64,000 nt of DNA from Arctopsyche grandis (Eukaryota > Arthropoda > Insecta > Trichoptera > Hydropsychidae), in assembly GCF_051622035.1 (NCBI RefSeq), contig NC_135362.1:10047501-10111500 (forward strand), in the 5' to 3' direction. A program made the translations under genes and the position numbers. Below, one piece after another: positions 13,208 through 24,057 of the stretch. The notes beneath the pieces are model-generated. The model did not search any database. It saw nothing but the letters and a program-made list of their open reading frames with translations, and had not been told where the DNA came from. Numbering within the stretch: the stretch's first letter is position 1; each line of letters begins with the position of its first letter.

Positions 13208-16200
13208 TGTGGAGAGGGAATATCAACCGGTGATATGTGTGTTTCTGCATCGAGGGCTGGTCCAGCAGCAGGATGGCATCCAGCATGCTTCAGATGCGCC
13301 GTCTGCAGAGAGCTCCTCGTCGACCTGGTCTACTTCTGGAGAGAAGGACGCCTCTACTGTGGCAGACATCACGCTGAAACTCTGAAGCCTCGATGTTCAG
13401 CTTGCGACGAGGTAAAAACTCCTCATATACGTATGTACTTGACGCAATAGTGTGCCGCCCTGGGCAATCGCCAGTTCCAGGTACGGCGCTGACCGCGTGT
13501 CGAAATTCGCACAGGTCACAAAAGCCGCATTATTATACACACACACTGGCGAAATTATGTCTGCACGCCACGACCTACTTCATCTATCGGTGAATTATTT
13601 ATCGTTGTTCGCTTCGGAACCTACCTTGACCCTAAATGCAGGTATCTGCTGTTTTATTACAACTGCAAATGCCTGCGTAGTAGTTATACTCTTTTCATCG
13701 CGTGAAACAATATAGTTCCGGAATTCACTCACTACCTTGTATCTGTATGTCTGTGTGTGTGGTGTTAGATAAAATCGATCGTTTTTATCAACAACGCCGA
13801 AAGAGCTCAATTATGAATGTGTAAAATTAAAAAAGTTCGTCTACTAAACGAAAGTAAGCGGTGTAAATGTTTTAATTTGATAATTGTATATGATTGGTTT
13901 CGAATAGCGGTTCGCTGGCCTAATATAAACAGCGTGTGGCTGAAATCTTTTTGAAGTTTTCCGTAACGAATCGATGAAAATGTGCACGTAACGGATCCGT
14001 TATGATATGCATTGAGTCTTAACCATTGCGTTAGTTTCGGTCCCCAAACCTTCTATCGGAAAGCATATACACTGATAACGGTCTAATCTTTGCTCATTTC
14101 GAATTCCTCTTCGCCGTTGCCAATATGCTATTTCCAAGTTTGATTTCACATATGTAGATATATCGCACAAATTAGTTCAATAGTGTGATTCGTAAGCTAC
14201 ATATATTATGATATGATTTCTGCTCTAGAGTATACTCGTTTTCTAGCAGGTTTAAAACATAAGATCGATTGCTAGCAAGTAATTATTTATTTTATTTTAA
14301 TTTACATATTAGCCACAGTGACATTACAGAATACTCTAACGCGTCACTGACCAGACATATAAACATAATACAAATCTAATATATAATTTCGAAAGAGACT
14401 GTGTATGTATGTTTGTTTGTTTCGCTTCGTAGAATCCATGACGTTCAATTTAATAAAAAAAAAACAAATGAATATTCAAATAAATTTAAATTAAATAAAA
14501 CTATTCAAATAAATTTAATCAAATGTTTACTATTAAATTAGCCATGTTTAAGCGGTTTATATTACAAATGCCGAGCAAAGCCAGATAAAACCACTAGTAC
14601 TATATAAAAGCAAATTAGCGAGACATCTACATATGTATGTAATAGATAATACATTCTTAAAATCATATTCAAATAGTGGTAACATAGTGGGTAGGATCGT
14701 TTTTGCCAATTTGGTAGAGGAACCGTTTCAACAATGAAATCAAATAAATTGGCAAACTCTGATAGGAAACGATCGACTTGGAGTCACAAATATCCGAGTC
14801 TGACCAGCAGCATTTATGTATGTAGTTACTAGTTAGGCAGTTCGATCACAGATAATTATGTATGCTTAACTAATACTACATAAATAATTACATGTGACCA
14901 AATTTTCATATTTTTAAACCTGCTGGCGAACGATCGACTATACTCCATAACGGATTGTTTGATTTTACCTCTTTTTTGATACGCCGTTTGGGTATCATTT
15001 GGCTTTTCCGTCTTTGTGATGACTGGTTTCCTGGTTCTTCATTATATTGATGGAGTCGTCCTCTGCTGCAGTCACAATGACACAATTGCGGCCTCCCAAG
15101 TGGGCGGACTAGACCGCACGAATGTTTTGTACAAAAACAATATAATTCTGGAACCGTTGGTGAATTTCGCATACGAAATGCTCTTCTTCTTCTTGAAACG
15201 GCGCACTAGCTGGACACACAGTGAACGTGCCGAACTGTTACGTGTTACCGTGGAGCAATGATCCCTCTGCCTCTCACACGAGAACACAATGCCATGCTCC
15301 GCTTCAGCAGTGAAAGTGAAATGGCGTTTTTAAAATTAAAAAATAAAATAAAACGTACGTGGGAATCGAACCTGACCCCGTCTGTGCCTTGGACGGGCAA
15401 CTAACTTCCCCGAAGCCAGCGACTACTGACAATATAACCGATCTTCCTATATACATATACTGTGCCAATTTGCAATGTTTATTATCCAAGTGGCGTGTTG
15501 ACTCTAATTGTTTTATGTGCTTTCAGATAATCCTAGCCGACGAATGCACAGAGGCGGAAGGAAGAGCTTGGCACATGAAGCACTTCGCATGTCTGGAGTG
15601 CGATCGGCAGCTGGGAGGGCAGAGGTACATCATGAGAGACCAAAGACCCTACTGCCTCGACTGCTTTGACGCCATGTTTGCTGAATACTGCGACTCCTGT
15701 GGAGAGCCTATAGGAGTCGACCAAGGACAGATGTCCCACGAGGGGCAGCATTGGCATGCTGCTGAAAGATGCTTCTGCTGTCATACTTGTAGGGCGTCTT
15801 TATTAGGCAGACCGTTCCTTCCGCGCAAAGGTGCCATCTACTGCTCCATAGCTTGCTCTAAAGGAGAGCCTCCAACGCCTTCGGACAGCTCAGGTCCTCA
15901 AGCAAGACCACCTAGACCTCCCCGTCCCAGACCGCCACCTTCCCCGACCACTTCCTTATCTCCAAACATACTCGCATCTCCAGCTCATCGATCGCTGAAA
16001 AGTCCAACTCCAGTGCGCTCTCCGAAGATGGGAAGACGCGCCTTACAGCGTTCTCCAAGACCAGGTTTGTGTGCTTCTCCAATGGGTAGCGACACACCAC
16101 CTCAAGAGCAATGCACTGCGAGAGCTGAACTGGCATACACTCATATAGACGAAGAAGGTCCCTGTTCGACTCCGGGTGTTGAATCTATACCACCTAGCGA

Positions 16201-16819
16201 ACCACCGGAATCGCCTCCTCATAGCCCACCACCATCACCACCACCCCAACCACCTACCCCACCTCCAATTCCTACCCAAAACCACACAAAAAGCTTAGAT
16301 AGAGTACTGATGGATAGAGAACCCACCAACGAAGAGTGGCACAATACAAGAGATCGAAGAAGAGAGCCGCTGCAGTTAGAATCACTAGCAGCAGCTTTGG
16401 GTTGGGGAGAAAACGCGGAAGCGCAAACGGCATCAATGCCTGAACTTCCCAGACCTCCTACAATACCTCACGAGATGCAGCACACCCCAGCACCGTCGAG
16501 AGGTCATCGAGGCAAGGCGAACCTGAGCGTCCGCTTCCAAGGTGACGACAATAGAGGATTCGAGGGCGACAACCCAGATGGTTCAATAGCCGAAGATGTG
16601 AGACACCGAGATTACTCCGGAAGGCGAGAAGAAGATACATGCTCCACGTGTTCCAGCAGTTCCAGCAGCGACGATTTGTATTCATTGCCTGCCAGAAAGT
16701 CCTGCGCAGGTGTTAGGATAGCATACGTACCCAACGATACTTTAGCAGCAGCAAGGAGAGCTCGTCCTCAAAGACCGCCACCAAGGACTGCTGCCGATGA
16801 CCGTTGCGTAATATCCTGA
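13208..16819 (+). CDS. pk: Prickle planar-cell-polarity protein, last two coding exons
   Basis: Exons are 13208-13411 and 15527-16819, joined in phase 0 by a GT-AG intron, giving 498 codons plus stop. The first encodes LIM1, starting CGEGISTGD and ending [10 protein letters not shown]. The second continues [12 protein letters not shown] through LIM2 and LIM3 to the conserved [13 protein letters not shown] long Pro/Ser-rich tail then leads to a terminal CAAX box, CVIS, the farnesylation signal of Prickle that anchors it to membranes opposite Frizzled in planar polarity. Zinc-ligand Cys/His spacing looks complete. The N-terminal PET domain is missing from these exons and must lie upstream. A paralogue such as espinas is possible, but the LIM sequence fits Prickle best. 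Confidence 0.93.
14636..14826 (-). mobile_element. SINE fragment (head-middle), in prickle intron
   Basis: Reading the minus strand gives 'tgctggtcagactcgg', then 'gatcgtttcctatcagagt' and 'cctacccactatgt...tttgaatatgattt'. This matches 40820-40950 block for block. It lies between the two prickle coding exons. Confidence 0.65.
15345..15450 (-). repeat. Possible tRNA-like SINE fragment
   Basis: On the minus strand there is a B-box-like 'ggttcgattcccacg' followed by an AT-rich tail, just upstream of the second prickle exon. The upstream half does not fold as an obvious tRNA. This is a guess based on the B box alone. Confidence 0.3.
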
Positions 16820-17707
16820 TGCCTTTTATCTGTGACTGCGCACGTTCTGGCCTTATAGCATAAACCCAAATATGAACGATTCTAGAGGAACCTAGCACAA
16901 ATTGTATTTAATAATATATACATATGTATATGATAACGACTGGTATTTATTTATCGTATTACTTAGTTTATTTTTTCCAATTGAAAACATCGAAAAGACC
17001 TAAATATGTATAATAGCCTGAAATCGAACTTGGCTAATACGACGACTGACTATTACATTAAAAATGAATCATATATCAAACCCATTTTGATTGTCGAATT
17101 CCAAAAAGAGCGTGTTCGCTAAATCGAGAATTTCCACATGCAAATTTGGGTAAATGAAACGGTAATTTTCTCGCGATAGCCGATATCTCCTTATAGCTGA
17201 GTTCGACTGTATTTTATGTACCGTATCCCTTGTAAACCATTGACTATATATGACTATGAATTTATTAATAAGATATGCGTATGATGAAATTTTGCCAATA
17301 AATTTTATATTTTTTTATGAAACAACTAACCGTAAATTTAATGTGGATTGTACATTAGTTTTATTTTCAAAAAAAATATTTTCTACACAAAATCACGTAC
17401 AACATTCTTCCAAATGGTCATATAATTTAGATTTTAGTACAAATTAATTTTAGTTGTGTTTTGTAGTTTATTATATTTTTATTATACAATTATATAATAC
17501 ATATATGATACGCGATATTTATGCATTATTACGAAAGGAAGTAATGCGACAGTATACATACATTTGATATAATCGCATGAAAATCATTACATTTTCCAAT
17601 GCCTTTCAACCCCTCGTATTTGTACATTTGCAACCCCTTCATTTCATCTAAATATGTATATATATTATGACACATCTTTTACAAAACTGCATTTGTTATT
17701 GAATGCA

Positions 17708-17732
17708 CAAACACACACACACACACACACAT
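17708..17732. repeat. (CA)n microsatellite
   Basis: About twelve CA/AC units in the presumed prickle 3' UTR or just beyond it. Confidence 0.9.
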
Positions 17733-19859
17733 GAACATACATGAATCTATTGAAAAACCGTTCATCGCGGACTACATTGTTGTTGATTTTATAATATTAT
17801 TTGGTTCACGTGAATGTTGTATACTGAAATATTTTATTATATTGTCCCAAAAACCTTTCAGCTATTCCATATTGTAAATTCGACCCTCGAATATCGCACA
17901 CTACAATACCAAATCGCTATATTATCAAATTACTATTATAATAATAATAAATGTATACATTATGTATAGACATGAAGATTCCTATTATGTATTTAATCGC
18001 GTTAAATGTTAAGAGCTGCAATAATGTTTTTCATAAAAGCATTCAGTGAAACGCACCTGTATGGGATAGCTTTAAGTATTTATTAATACTGTGTACGAAA
18101 CTATGGTACTATCGATGTCAATAGCTTCTCAATGTAACAGCGAAAGCCACGGGAGCGTATTGCAAGATTTAAATAATACTGTGAGTCTCAATTTTAAATA
18201 ATTATTATTAAAGGTAAACCTACTCCAGCTGTAGTTGGATCGATGCTCTGAGACTTTTATTCGAAGACAGACTTCGACACTTTTTTTTTATTATTTTGCA
18301 CTATACATCAGTAAGATCAAATATCTCGATACGCTCTCACGGCATATATAGCAAACATATGTAAAATATTCAAATGCAAAAGCGCCACGTTGCATTTTCT
18401 TTTTAATTGAAAATATTTTTTTAATTTTTCAAATATGAAAATTATATTATTGAAATGTGCTTTAACGCAGAGCTTGTATAAATGTATATTTTAAAATATA
18501 GGCGATTAATAAAATCTTATGTAAAATGTCTTTTGTTAAAAAAAATACACTAAAGTTTTATTTCAACCCCTTCAGCCGATTATCTATAAATCAAATACAA
18601 TGCGGCATCTTTAGTTGATGCACAAGAAAGGAGTTCAGGATGAGGAAATCATTTTTAGAATATTTAATCGCCGAAATATTTGAAGAAAGCCGACAGACGA
18701 TTCAGTTTGCAATATATCGATGCACAATTGCTGTGATTTAGCGATGAGAATGTCTTACGTACGGTGAAAATTTTCAAAGTAAATAAACTTGAGACTGGAA
18801 AATCTCCATTTACCACCCCTTTTAAATAGCTACTGAGGTTCTATAATACATAGTTGAAGAATATGCTAATTGATGTTAATATCTAAAATACACGTTACAC
18901 TTATCGCAATATTGCCGATAAACTGGGTCTTGTGACTAATCGTGTAAGTATTTCACCATTTCAAACAAATGTGTGTAATCCGAACGCAACATCAAATCGG
19001 AACATTTCAATAAAAAAAAAGACAAGAAGAATTTTTCGAAACAACATTTATTAATAAATCTGTATAAATTATACAAATACAAACTAAGCAATGCAAAAAT
19101 ATGAGGTATGTACGTAAGTAGTTGTACTAAATATTTCAATAACAGGCAATTTCACAATAGTAGAAGTCGCAGCTAAGACCTTACACATTTATTTTTCGAT
19201 TACTATATAACCTTGATCGCGTATTATAGGTATGCGTGTATACTATAAAAAATATCAAAAGAAACTAAAAATTATTGGCTTTATAAGTTGGAACATGTCT
19301 ACATCAAAAATATACAAATCAGACGAAAATATCGCGATGATCACAATGGCGTTCTATTCTGAACACTCGAAACCCCATTCAAAATTCATTCACCTAAAAT
19401 TCCGTAGCGTCCAAATTCTTATTTAAATTTTCAATGCAAAAAATAATAATAACACATAGTTTTTAATAGGATATTAAGGCAACACCGTACAAAAATAAAA
19501 CTACTAAAAATTATCTTTCAAACCCGTTAGTGAGTTTGATTACACATTATAAATAACATTATCATAATAACAAATAAAAAAAAATATTATATAACGTGTA
19601 ACATCAATGAACATTCAACAACAATTAAAAAATAAAGCATATTCCAGAGAGCATATTTCAAGCACAATTAAGCACAAGGTAAATCGCCTCAATCACCGAC
19701 AAGGTGATCCTAAACCTCAAACACACATACCGGACCAACAATCGGCAACCAATATGAAGTGTGCCACAATGTGGCATACTTATTTTGTTCTATTTAATAA
19801 AGGCACTTCCGCCATTAAAAGGGGTGTACATAATTAAACTGAGCAACATAAAAAATGTA

Positions 19860-20522
19860 CGGAGCGAAATTTAGTAAAGATTGAGTAGTCTCACTCAATC
19901 TTTACTAAATTTGACCCACTGAACTGGAATTTGACAATGATTTTTATTGCTTTATTTTTGTTTATGAGATATGATCGTACAAAAAAATGCGCAAAATTAC
20001 AGATTTTTGGCTTTTACGATCTTAAACTCAAAATCTAGTTCTGCTTTGCCAAAGGTGAGTATTGAAATCAATATTATGATGTTTTTTCTATTGATTGTGA
20101 TTTTTTATTGCCTTAAATTACCTACTTATAATTTTAAAATTCAAAAATACAGTTTTTTTCTTACACATTATTTCCCACAATATTATTGGACATATCTAAT
20201 TAAAAGAACTGATAGCAATTTGTGAATTATGTCAAACACAAATAGTGTTTTTGGAACTGGAAATCGGTCTTCCGCCACTTTCAAATATAACAGCTCATAT
20301 AATTAATTATACGTATTTTAAAGCAATAAAAAAATCACAATCAATAGAAAAATTATCTGATCTTCTATTGATTGTGATTTCGGCAAAAGCTGAAAATCTG
20401 TAAAAGTTGCACATTTTTTTAAACCTTGATATCTCATAAACGAAAAGAAACCAACAAAAATAATTGTTATATTCGTATTCAGTGGGTCAAACTTAGTAAA
20501 CATTGATTAATCTCCGCTCCGG
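19860..20522. mobile_element. Foldback element with long imperfect inverted arms
   Basis: The left arm (about 19860-20130) and right arm (about 20310-20522) are imperfect reverse complements; both contain 'tttgacccactgaa', 'tatgagatat' and 'ctattgattgtgattttt'. The left tip holds a perfect 18-bp hairpin with a 6-base loop (19869-19910). The 20230-20297 half-MITE sits between the arms. There is no coding capacity, and target duplications were not resolved. Confidence 0.6.
20230..20297 (-). mobile_element. Half copy of the MITE at 10585
   Basis: The reverse complement starts gctgttatatttgaaagtgg and continues through 'cagttccaaaaacac', matching the first ~65 bases of 10585-10821. It lies inside the foldback element at 19860-20522. 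Confidence 0.6.
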
Positions 20523-20923
20523 TTGGTAAAAAAAAGTGATTTTTTTTTTGTTATTGTCCCAATTTTATAATTTAAAATTTAAATCAAAGCCGATTTTTAG
20601 AAAAAAAATTTCAAAAAAACAAACCATTTCTCTGCCTACCCCAATTGGCAGATAATATAGCATTCCAACACATAAAGGTTGCCGATTGCACTATTCTGTT
20701 CCATTTTGAATTTGAAGCATATTATCTATTCCAGTTTAGATCATCCTATATTCAAAACAAAAAAGTCCCACATTTGCGAGTACTACATATGTAAGTATCA
20801 GTCTTCAAAAATAGCCGATGTGAAGAAAGTGCACTTAATCCCAACCCTTAATATGCTTAGACTAGACAGATGTACTAAGCTGGAATAGACAATGGTTGCT
20901 TACATCTACTGGGTTGGATTTGA

Positions 20924-21087
20924 TCAACAGTCGTCAATGGAAGGCAGGGTATGTCCTGGAGGAGGAGTGCTTCCGATGTATCCGATGACAGTAGCGGCTA
21001 TCTTGCAAGCGTAACTGACGCAATCGTCGACCTGACGATCCTTCATCAGCCCGCAGACGAAACCGGCGATGAAAGCGTCACCAGCAC
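20924..21087 (-). CDS. Adenosine-kinase-like, last coding exon
   Basis: This encodes GAGDAFIAGFVCGLM through a short C-terminus ending PSIDDC and a TGA stop at 20924-20926. GAGD is PfkB signature 2 of ribokinase/adenosine-kinase enzymes and carries the catalytic Asp. The acceptor (TGTAG) at 21088 joins in phase with the exon ending at 23412 and restores the motif as DTTGAGDAF across the junction. The product probably phosphorylates adenosine to AMP in the cytosol. The diverged sequence suggests the second insect adenosine-kinase-like paralogue (Drosophila CG3809 type), not the canonical enzyme; that assignment is inference. Confidence 0.88.
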
Positions 21088-22002
21088 CTACACAAAAAGT
21101 GTCACTCAATGAGTCACATCGGCATGTCAAAAATGTACGACTTTGAAGAATCAACACGGATATGTATAGTATACTCTCTCTGTCAGTCCTGAAGGCGAAT
21201 CAAAAATTAGCCGTTACAGCTGAACGAAAGGAATGTGCGAAATGAGACGTTCGCTTTCGCCGTTTCGTAACCGAAATGTCTGGAGAAAGACAGCTCTATT
21301 GTTGGGTCCCGTTTTTCGAGGGGTCCAATCGCACTCTTGATAGTCGTTTAGAAGTAAAGACCGAGAAATAAAAAGAGTGAAGACCGAGCAAGGATCATAA
21401 CCGGTTTCCAAATCGTATTTCATTGTGTCAAACGAAAAAGGAGTACACGTACGCGCGCGTCCCGGGGTAGCATCCATCTTCCCATAGCGTACGTGTGGTC
21501 GAAAAAAAGAGATCCAGTAAAAAGGAAACCCTAATACGCCCATCAGCACTTCTGTCATAACAAAGAAATTGATTGAATCTCAGACGCGACACAACAATGG
21601 GAAATTAACACAGAACCAGAAAAACAACGGCGCAACATCGAAACAGCGCTCGAAAATTAGAAAGGTACTACTTAGTATGCAAAGAAAGTAAGCGTATGAC
21701 GACACATACATACATACATACATACATGGTCACTTAATCTCATCCCAACCCAGACAATTACGACATTTGTAATTGGAGCAAATTAAATGAACCTCCCTTT
21801 ATTTTTTAAAACCATACATAATTAAATGTAGCGGCTCCCGACCTTTTTCAACTCACACACCCCTTGGCAGACCATTTCCAACAATTCCAGACCTCCCCAA
21901 GTTTGATTTTTTTGTAATTTTTGCTATGGAACACATACATATTTAAACCTTAACTATACGGCGTATATGAAGTCTACCTAATGAAATGAGAGTGAAAAAA
22001 GT

Positions 22003-22523
22003 AAGGGCGAAAACACACAGCGATGCACGCGGCACGTGGTTTTTTTTAGATACTTTTAAAACATGCGAATAAAATGGGCCGTGCCTTGCACATATTCATG
22101 GATATATTAACATAGTATTATATTCGTGAAGTTTTCTATTCAGTATTTACAATACAGTGGATTACAAAAATTTTTATCCCAAATACCCAGATGACTCGAA
22201 TGAGAGAAGCTGCTAAGAAGCACTATTTTTTTAGTCTTCGTGGCTTCCAGCTAGGGAGTGCGTTCCTTCAGTTCATTGTCAATTCATAGGACCTTATTAT
22301 TTCGACAAGCTTCTTCTACATTTCTTCAAATATAAAAATCACCATTGTCGATCACTGTCAAACCTATGTTAATACAAGGATAAAATATCACCGATAACAC
22401 TCTAGGGGGTGTTTTTTAGACTGTGTTCCACAGGAAAGGCTATGCGTGCTAGCGTTTTTTTTACATGTGCAAAACTATCTAAAAAAAAAAACGTGCCGCG
22501 TACCTCTCTATGTTTTTGCCCTT
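22003..22523. mobile_element. MITE of ~520 bp with ~60-bp inverted termini
   Basis: The left end aagggcgaaaacacacag is matched by the reverse complement of the right end, aagggcaaaaacatagag; both continue into 'gcggcacgt' and a T-run followed by 'tttagata'. The interior matches 55007-55328 in opposite orientation ('caccccctagagtgtt', 'ggtgatattttatcc'). It lies in the intron between the last two adenosine-kinase-like exons. Confidence 0.7.
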
Positions 22524-22763
22524 CGTTCCTTGGGATTAATGTCCCAAACCGACTGACCCGATTAACTGACGTCCGAATTAAGCGGAATCCACTGTACATG
22601 GTCGAAGAAAATGACTATGGGAAAATAATAATTCTGGGCCCATTTTATCTGGGGGGGGGGCTTATATAAAAATTTCGAAAATTAAATATTCCCATTATTC
22701 TTTTACTTGTAATTGTCATGATTTCCTGTAGGATCAGGCTTCTTAAGAAGCACTTGTCTTGAG

Positions 22764-22967
22764 GGTTCGATGATTATTCGTCACAAAGCGCTCGCCCAAA
22801 AGTCACTGAAATCTCTATAACGGAACATCTGGCAGCCGAAAAGTCCATCATACTAACGATAATTATCATCCTTACGAAAACTCGAGTGCCAAATATTCCG
22901 TATACGCGATTTTCATGGCAAAAATTGTCTTTTGGGCGATCGAAATGTGACTAATAATCCAATTACC
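22764..22967. mobile_element. MITE of 204 bp, 'GGTtnnTGattatt' family
   Basis: The inverted termini (ggttcgatgattattcgtca and ggtaattggattattagtca) extend through 'cgctcgcccaaaa' / 'cgatcgcccaaaa', about 38 bp. Related copies lie at 34365-34568, 34810-35019 and 61977-63015. It is noncoding, intronic to the adenosine-kinase-like gene. Confidence 0.75.
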
Positions 22968-23411
22968 GTCCTGAGAATTTACGCTATCTACACTATCCCC
23001 CTCCCCTCCCCCTATTGTCAGTCTTGATGTTATATTCGACATAAACAAATAAATATAGGAAACCACCAAATGCAACGATTGGCAGAAAAAACGAAAATTA
23101 TCAATAATTGGTGCGCAGGAAGATCAGAAATGACGATCGCAATTTTTTTTTCCGCCATTATTGATATTTTTCGCGTACCCCGGTTGGACAACACTGGTTT
23201 AGTGCAATATATGTTTAATAAATCTAGATTTATAGTTCAATATATGTAACGGAACTACTCGGAAGTAAGATATCCGTTAAATTTGAATTAATTTCGTAGT
23301 TCTGACACATTTAGTTGCTCTTCTGGGTGGCAGAGTGATTCTGGATTGTTTGGGCAATATTTAGAGATTTTTTTTGAATAAAATATGATTGTATTTAATT
23401 AAAATACCAAC

Positions 23412-24046
23412 CTGTAGTATCTACAATGGCATCTGGAGACAGACGAGGAACATCGTACCGCTTCAAAGTCGGATTTCTTCTACCCCACAAAACCAACACA
23501 GGTTTGCAGCCATTTGTCATCGCAATTATCTTCCCGAAGCTTCCCATTCTTTTATTTCCTCCTCCAATTACATAAAGTTCATCGGAGGCATCGTCCTCGT
23601 CCTCTAATTGGCCAGAATTCGCCGACCAGATTTCGTGCAGTTTCAAAACGCACTCTTCTCCACTCTTCAATCCGTAGATTTCTCCCAAAGCGGCAAACTC
23701 ATCCTCGTTCCCAAACACCAAATCAGCATTTTCAGCCATAAATCTAGACTCTTCTCCCAAATCTTTAATGACGTAAGATCCTGCCAAATTATAGCACAGA
23801 GGCTTGCCACGCTTGCGCTGCACTTCATTGACTACATACTGACAAACTGGGTACCGATTCGAAAGAAAGAACCCTTCGACGTGAACTATCTTCGCTTCGT
23901 TCAACAATTCCTGAAGATCTGGAGTTTCGATCAAGTAATCTAGGGAAAAATGACCAGCCGCTCCTATGTTGGCTACACAGGTACGGTGGATACCTCGCAC
24001 CAAGCAAACGCATCGTCCTGCACCCAATTCAGGATAATCTTGCAAA
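23412..24046 (-). CDS. Adenosine-kinase-like, large internal exon
   Basis: This 635-base exon encodes most of the PfkB fold: GAGRCVCLVRG, ANIGAAGHFS, the lid/substrate region KIVHVEGFFLSN, CYNLAGSYVIKD, NADLVFGNEDEFAALG, PVLVLWGRRN and SPDAIVDTTG at its 3' end. ANIGAA, GFFL and FGNE are hallmark adenosine-kinase segments. The donor (CAG|GTTGG) is clear. The acceptor at about 24047 is my choice from TGATAG; a methionine at 24057 opens the frame but is not a likely start, since the N-terminal third of the enzyme is encoded elsewhere (36453-36601). Confidence 0.88.
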
Positions 24047-24057
24047 CTATCAACCAT

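Larger units (their letters stand above)
16820..20923. other. Prickle 3' UTR and AT-rich intergenic DNA
   Basis: AT-rich sequence follows the prickle stop, with several possible poly(A) signals (an AATAAA near 18507, others around 17945). It holds a short (CA)n run at 17708-17732, a foldback element at 19860-20522 and a half-MITE at 20230-20297. No gene was recognised; the longest open frames here are under 90 codons and of low complexity. Confidence 0.6.

Noticed and set aside
21214-21558. Minus-strand 114-codon frame in the adenosine-kinase intron
   Set aside because: It has no recognised domain and lies between two well-supported exons in intronic DNA; probably a chance frame in a GC-richer patch.
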